Shown piece by piece: positions 6,355 to 9,651 of a DNA stretch of 9,651 bases. A model generated the notes under the pieces. The model did not search any database, had not been told where the DNA came from, and saw only the letters and a program-made list of their open reading frames with translations. The position numbers were made by a program, and so were the translations under genes. Each line of letters begins with the position of its first letter. Position 1 is the stretch's first letter. Source of the stretch: Actinomycetota bacterium (GTDB taxonomy: Bacteria > Actinomycetota > Actinomycetes > Nanopelagicales > Nanopelagicaceae); contig WLQO01000039.1 in assembly GCA_009698295.1 (NCBI GenBank), forward strand, positions 1 through 9,651, read 5' to 3'.

Positions 6355-7490
6355 TACTTGGCTCCTCCTGCACTTGGGTCGCGACGTTGGCCAGCATGCG
6401 TAACCGCCGCAGCGTTAATGATTTCATCTGCAAAATCAAGGTTTAGCGCGACTGGTGCGCCATCTTTCGCTGGAGTTGTCAGCAAGGTTAGTAAGTTCAC
6501 AACGTTACGTGAATACAAACTGGATGCGTGAAATGGCAATTGGCTCGGCACGTCTTTGCCGCCCCAAATACGAACTCCACCGGTAGTGACAACAACTTCA
6601 CCAGGTTTTGAACCTTCAACATTGCCACCAGTTTCAGCAGCAAGGTCAACAATTACTGTGCCAGGTTCCATTGAATCGATCATCGCTTGTGTCATCAAAC
6701 GCGGTGCGGTGCGGCCCGGAACAGCGGCGGTTGTAATAACTACATGTGATTTTGCAATGTAAGGAGTTAAAAGCTCACGTTGCTTTGCCGCGCGCTCTTC
6801 GGTCATCTCGCGTGCATAACCACCTGCGCCTTCCAATGATTCAAGTTCAAGTTCAATAAATGTGGCACCCATTGATTTAACTTCATCTGCTGAAGATGGA
6901 CGAACATCGTAAGCCGATACAACTGCCCCCAAACGTCGCGCTGTTGCAATTGCTTGCAACCCAGCAACGCCTGCGCCAAGTACCAAAACTTGAGCAGGTG
7001 TAACCGTGCCGGCTGCTGTCATAAGCAGTGGGAAGAAACGTGGTGACATTTCCGCGCCGACAAGTACAGCGCGATATCCAGCACAAAGTGCTTGCGAAGT
7101 TAGCGCATCCATAGATTGCGCGCGAGAAATACGTGGAACAAGTTCAAGTGAGAACGCTGTTGCTTGCGCTTTAACCGCTGATTCAATTGAATCAACTGCA
7201 GTAACAGTCGAAAGGAAAGAAATTGTTGCGGCACCTTTTTTCAAGGTAGCCATTTGTGCTGGCGTCAGCGGCTGAACTGAAAGCACGATATCTGCGCTGG
7301 CGATTACATCGCCTTTAACAACACTGGCACCTGCTGCAGCATAAGCAGCATCAGTACCTTGTGAGTTATCACCTGCGCCAGATTCGATCGCAACTTCATA
7401 CCCAAGGCGGGTTAACTTATTGATGATGTCGGGAACAAGCGCAACGCGCTTTTCACCTTCTTTTCGCTCTAATGGGACGGCTACACGCAT
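6354..7490 (-). CDS. pntAa: NAD(P) transhydrogenase subunit alpha 1 (NAD-binding)
   Basis: PntAa is the cytoplasmic domain I that binds NAD(H) and exchanges hydride with domain III of PntB. The 378-residue protein has the AlaDh/PNT N-terminal domain, beginning 'MRVAVPLERKEGEKRVAL', and the C-terminal Rossmann domain with 'GAGVAGLQAIATARRLGA' (172-189). D195 in 'SAYDVRP' lies at the end of strand 2, as in NAD-preferring folds. 'RISRAQSMDALTSQ' (120-133) is the conserved loop facing the nicotinamide, and 'AAVPGRTAPRL' (255-265) corresponds to the mobile loop. No C-terminal membrane helices are fused, consistent with the separate pntAb. The ATG at 7490 has AGTAAGG (7498-7504) 7 nt upstream. The gene starts 21 bp after the argF stop. 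Alanine dehydrogenase is excluded by the neighbouring pntAb and pntB. Confidence 0.97.
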   Translation of the reverse strand: MRVAVPLERKEGEKRVALVPDIINKLTRLGYEVAIESGAGDNSQGTDAAYAAAGASVVKGDVIASADIVLSVQPLTPAQMATLKKGAATISFLSTVTAVDSIESAVKAQATAFSLELVPRISRAQSMDALTSQALCAGYRAVLVGAEMSPRFFPLLMTAAGTVTPAQVLVLGAGVAGLQAIATARRLGAVVSAYDVRPSSADEVKSMGATFIELELESLEGAGGYAREMTEERAAKQRELLTPYIAKSHVVITTAAVPGRTAPRLMTQAMIDSMEPGTVIVDLAAETGGNVEGSKPGEVVVTTGGVRIWGGKDVPSQLPFHASSLYSRNVVNLLTLLTTPAKDGAPVALNLDFADEIINAAAVTHAGQRRDPSAGGAK

Positions 7491-7511
7491 ATGCGAACCT
7501 TACTTGCTGAT

Positions 7512-8450
7512 CTAATTACCTGCGAGTTCACCGCGGGTTAAGTGATACAGCAGGGCCTGAATAGTTGTGCGGCGGTGAAAGGCCTCGCGCCAAATTACAG
7601 ATTTCGGACCATCGATCACTGATGCGGCGACTTCTTCACCGCGATGCGCAGGCAAGCAGTGCATAAAGATCGAATCACTCGCCGTTAGCGACATTAAGGA
7701 ATCGGTGATTGCAAAAGGTGCCAGCACTTTTATTTTTTCAGCGCGCTCTGATTCTGGATCTCCCATAGACATCCAAACATCTGTGTAAAGGGCGCTCGCA
7801 CCTTTGGAAGCTGCCTCCGGATCGTTGGTTACTTCGATCGTTGCGCCAGTTTTCTTTGCGATTTCTTGCGCTTTGGCAACAACATCTGCGTTAGGCGCCC
7901 ACTTACCAGATGGCGTTGCAGCAACAACATGCGCACCCATGATTGCACCCATAGTTAACCAAGCATGAGACATATTGTTGCCATCACCTAAGTAAACGAA
8001 TTTGCGGCCCTTAATATCGTTTCCAAAAGTTTCGCGAATAGTTAGCCAATCTGCCAACAATTGTGTTGGATGGTCATCATCTGTTAAAGCGTTGATTACT
8101 GGGATTGATGCGTTTGCACCAAGTTCTTCGACATCTGCTTGGGCAAAGGTGCGAATTATTAAAGCATCGCAATAGCCACTGATGATCTTTGCAGTATCTG
8201 CAATCGTTTCTCCGCGACCGAGTTGTAACTCGTCACCTCTAATAAAAATAGGAGTTCCACCAAGATGAGCAACCGCAGTTTCTGATGAGAGTCTTGTGCG
8301 CGTTGAAGGCTTCGTCATATAAATAGCAACGCTTTTGTGGGCTAGCGCATCTTTAGAGCGCAGCGGATTCTTCGCAAACTCGGCTGCGGTATCGAGCAGC
8401 AAATCGACATCAGCGCGCGATAAATCAGCGGTGCGTAGCAAGTCCTTCAT
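7512..8450 (-). CDS. argF: ornithine carbamoyltransferase
   Basis: ArgF joins carbamoyl phosphate to ornithine to make citrulline in arginine synthesis; it acts in the cytoplasm as a trimer. Counting from the ATG at 8450 (312 residues), STRTR (49-53) binds carbamoyl phosphate, HPTQ (127-130) lies in the domain linker region, DVWMSMG (224-230) is the ornithine-side 'SMG' loop, and HCLPAHRGEEV (264-274) is the catalytic-Cys signature specific to ornithine carbamoyltransferases. The C-terminal motif usually written ENRLHAQK reads FHRRTTIQ here. The Arg is kept (R293), but most neighbours differ. A TTG two codons upstream (8456) is possible, but the ATG matches family N-termini ('..LLRT.DLS') and a leaderless promoter. 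The rest of the arginine pathway is not in the window. Confidence 0.94.
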   Translation of the reverse strand: MKDLLRTADLSRADVDLLLDTAAEFAKNPLRSKDALAHKSVAIYMTKPSTRTRLSSETAVAHLGGTPIFIRGDELQLGRGETIADTAKIISGYCDALIIRTFAQADVEELGANASIPVINALTDDDHPTQLLADWLTIRETFGNDIKGRKFVYLGDGNNMSHAWLTMGAIMGAHVVAATPSGKWAPNADVVAKAQEIAKKTGATIEVTNDPEAASKGASALYTDVWMSMGDPESERAEKIKVLAPFAITDSLMSLTASDSIFMHCLPAHRGEEVAASVIDGPKSVIWREAFHRRTTIQALLYHLTRGELAGN

Positions 8451-8456
8451 CTTCAA

Positions 8457-8462
8457 ATTCTA
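8457..8462 (-). promoter_or_regulatory. -10 box of a predicted leaderless argF promoter
   Basis: Read on the - strand this is TAGAAT, ending 6 nt before the argF ATG at 8450, the same sequence and spacing as at trhO. That places the transcript start at the ATG and favours this start over the TTG at 8456. A weak AGGT upstream (8465-8468) could instead act as a Shine-Dalgarno for the TTG if transcription starts further up. Confidence 0.5.
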
Positions 8463-8473
8463 CCTGTAACCAC

Positions 8474-8479
8474 TATCCT
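8474..8479 (+). promoter_or_regulatory. -10 box of a predicted leaderless promoter for the DUF3039 gene
   Basis: TATCCT (fits TAnnnT) ends 7 nt before the ATG at 8487, and no Shine-Dalgarno lies between. With the argF box it shares a 36-bp divergent gap, so the two promoters are nearly back to back. No recognisable -35 is present. Confidence 0.45.
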
Positions 8480-8486
8480 TTCGGAC

Positions 8487-8756
8487 ATGGGTATTTTCCG
8501 TAAAAACTCTCCTGATTTAGAAGGAGATACCGACCTACTTACCCGCCCTGAATTACAGGATGACGATGGCGGCCATGATCGCTTTGCTCATTATGTAAAG
8601 AAAGAGAAGGTCGTCGAATCAGCCGTAACTGGAAAAGCTGTGCGAGCTTTGTGTGGCAAGAAGTGGATCCCATCGCGCGATCCTGAAAAATATCCGGTCT
8701 GCCCAGTGTGCAAAGAAATCTATGACGGCCTCAAAAATAAATCGCCCAAGAAATAG
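8487..8756 (+). CDS. DUF3039 family protein, zinc-ribbon-like
   Basis: This 89-residue protein matches the short actinobacterial DUF3039 family: an acidic N-terminal part (12-28), then 'DGGHDRFAHYVKKEK' (27-41), 'GKAVRALCGKKWIPSRDPEK' (49-68) and 'PVCPVCKEIYDGL' (70-82). H30/H36, C56 and the C72-x-x-C75 pair could form one metal site, as the family pattern suggests. The function of the family is unknown; its near-universal presence in actinobacteria is recalled, not shown here. The ATG at 8487 follows a predicted -10 box by 7 nt, so the mRNA is probably leaderless. The last 35 bp overlap the start of the GH18 gene in another frame. Confidence 0.92.
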   Translation: MGIFRKNSPDLEGDTDLLTRPELQDDDGGHDRFAHYVKKEKVVESAVTGKAVRALCGKKWIPSRDPEKYPVCPVCKEIYDGLKNKSPKK

Positions 8757-9651
8757 AATTTCACTCACCACTTTTTTGGCGTTGCTCGCCATTTTATTGA
8801 CTCTTTTTACTGCAAACCCAGCCATTAGCGCGAACCAACCGCGCAAAATTTTGACTGGTTGGATTCCATATTATTCAATGAAGACATCGCTTCCAGCAAT
8901 CCTAAATAATGCAGATCTCATAAAAGAGGTAATGCCTTTTTGGTATACCTTGAAATTCAATGCCAAGACGAAAGCAGCAGTTGTTACCGATCTTTATGGA
9001 CCGGCAAATCCAAGCGTTCCGATCGCCACACCGCTGGCAACAATACGGGCCGCTGGTTTTCAAATAATTCCAACGATTACAGATGGGATGGATAAGTTAG
9101 TACTTGCAAACTTATTAGCTAGCCCAACAAGTAGAACCGCGATTGCAAAAACCATCTCAGATTTCGTAGTTACAAATAACTATGACGGTATAGATCTAGA
9201 TTTTGAAGGATTTGCATTTGTCGATGGAAATTCGACTTGGGCGAAGACAGCGCCGCTATGGGTGTCTTTCGTAAAAGAACTTTCAGCGTTGCTACATTCC
9301 AGCAATAAGCTGCTTTCAGTATCAACTCCCTACAACTTTAATCCGAAAGAGAAACAAAAGGGGTACACGGTTTATGCCTGGCCCCAAATTGCACCGCACA
9401 TAGATCGTTTAAGAATTATGACTTATGACTATTCAGTGTCAAAGGTGGGGCCGATTGGCCCAATTTCATGGACTGAGAAAACCGTTGCATATGCTGCTTC
9501 GGTAATGCCGGCATCAAAAGTTTATGTAGGGCTTGCTGGTTACGGACGAGATTGGGTAACTAAGGTAGACGGCGTTTGTCCAGCGCCTTTTGCTAGCGCG
9601 ATAAAAGTTGGCGCAAAGGCGGCCACTTTTGTGATGCGCGATGCGGCAACT
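8722..9651 (+). CDS. secreted GH18-family glycoside hydrolase, 3' end outside window
   Basis: An open frame from the ATG at 8722 runs to the window edge (310 codons, incomplete). The N-terminus is a clear signal peptide: basic n-region (K5, R8, R10, R12), hydrophobic core (about 15-31) and a likely cleavage after I-S-A (37), so the enzyme is exported. The mature part starts with the GH18 barrel strand 'KILTGWIPYY' (42-51), then 'MPFWYTLK'. The catalytic motif D155-G-I-D158-L-D160-F-E162 is intact with E162 as proton donor, and 'MTYDYS' (233-238) is the usual strand-6 motif. It is closer in appearance to YaaH/SleL-like GH18 enzymes acting on peptidoglycan than to classical chitinases, but this is a weak judgement. 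The start overlaps the DUF3039 gene by 35 bp with no good Shine-Dalgarno. Later in-frame TTG codons would break the signal peptide. Confidence 0.9.
   Translation, partial: MTASKINRPRNRISLTTFLALLAILLTLFTANPAISANQPRKILTGWIPYYSMKTSLPAILNNADLIKEVMPFWYTLKFNAKTKAAVVTDLYGPANPSVPIATPLATIRAAGFQIIPTITDGMDKLVLANLLASPTSRTAIAKTISDFVVTNNYDGIDLDFEGFAFVDGNSTWAKTAPLWVSFVKELSALLHSSNKLLSVSTPYNFNPKEKQKGYTVYAWPQIAPHIDRLRIMTYDYSVSKVGPIGPISWTEKTVAYAASVMPASKVYVGLAGYGRDWVTKVDGVCPAPFASAIKVGAKAATFVMRDAAT

Noticed and set aside
7006..7275. 89-codon open frame on the + strand opposite pntAa
   Set aside because: It is antisense to a well-conserved gene and has no recognisable domain; the other long antisense frames (for example 864-1124, 1820-2194, 4921-5145, 6556-6762) were dismissed on the same grounds.
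8451..8456. TTG start at 8456 for argF
   Set aside because: The ATG two codons later fits family N-termini and the 6-nt distance from TAGAAT.
1..9651. CRISPR array, toxin-antitoxin pair, transposon or defence system
   Set aside because: No regularly spaced repeats, no terminal inverted repeats, and no gene with such motifs; all long frames are explained by housekeeping or accessory enzymes.

Overview
The window reads as a stretch of ordinary chromosome from a mid-GC actinobacterium. The tmRNA 3' end is of actinobacterial type. The DUF3039 protein and the DUF222/HNH (13E12-type) protein are families seen mainly in Actinobacteria. Base composition is only moderately GC-rich, and several starts look leaderless. 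Together these suggest a small-genome aquatic lineage such as the freshwater acI group (Nanopelagicales). That placement is an inference from gene families and composition, not from a phylogenetic marker.

Layout. Positions 1-108 hold the 3' end of ssrA (tmRNA), reading into the window on the + strand. Facing it on the - strand is a compact three-gene run: a DUF222/HNH nuclease-like protein (1009-2343), a GNAT acetyltransferase (400-972) and a 94-residue small membrane protein (111-395). The membrane protein's stop codon lies two bases from the tmRNA end. A divergent control region (about 2344-2477) carries a perfect 18-bp inverted repeat inside the promoter of a pirin gene (2478-3551, +). After pirin comes a 187-bp gap holding several hairpins and a likely intrinsic terminator. 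It is followed by trhO (3739-4647, +), a rhodanese-type tRNA U34 hydroxylase.

On the - strand, reading leftwards from 8450, is argF (ornithine carbamoyltransferase) followed by pntAa, pntAb and pntB, the three-subunit proton-translocating nicotinamide nucleotide transhydrogenase. The pnt genes overlap by 1 and 4 bp, and pntAa begins 21 bp after argF, so the four look co-transcribed. Divergent from argF are a DUF3039 zinc-ribbon-like protein (8487-8756, +) and, overlapping its end, a secreted GH18 glycoside hydrolase (8722 to beyond the window) recognised by its signal peptide and DxxDxDxE motif.

How the genes relate. The argF-pnt run joins arginine synthesis to NADPH supply. Pirin with its MarR-like operator suggests redox or phenolic-stress control. 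ssrA and trhO both belong to translation (ribosome rescue and wobble-uridine modification). I found no defence system, phage, transposon or CRISPR array. The points most worth a second look are regulatory: the pirin operator, the structured 3' region of pirin, and a repeated leaderless-promoter arrangement at trhO, argF and the DUF3039 gene.
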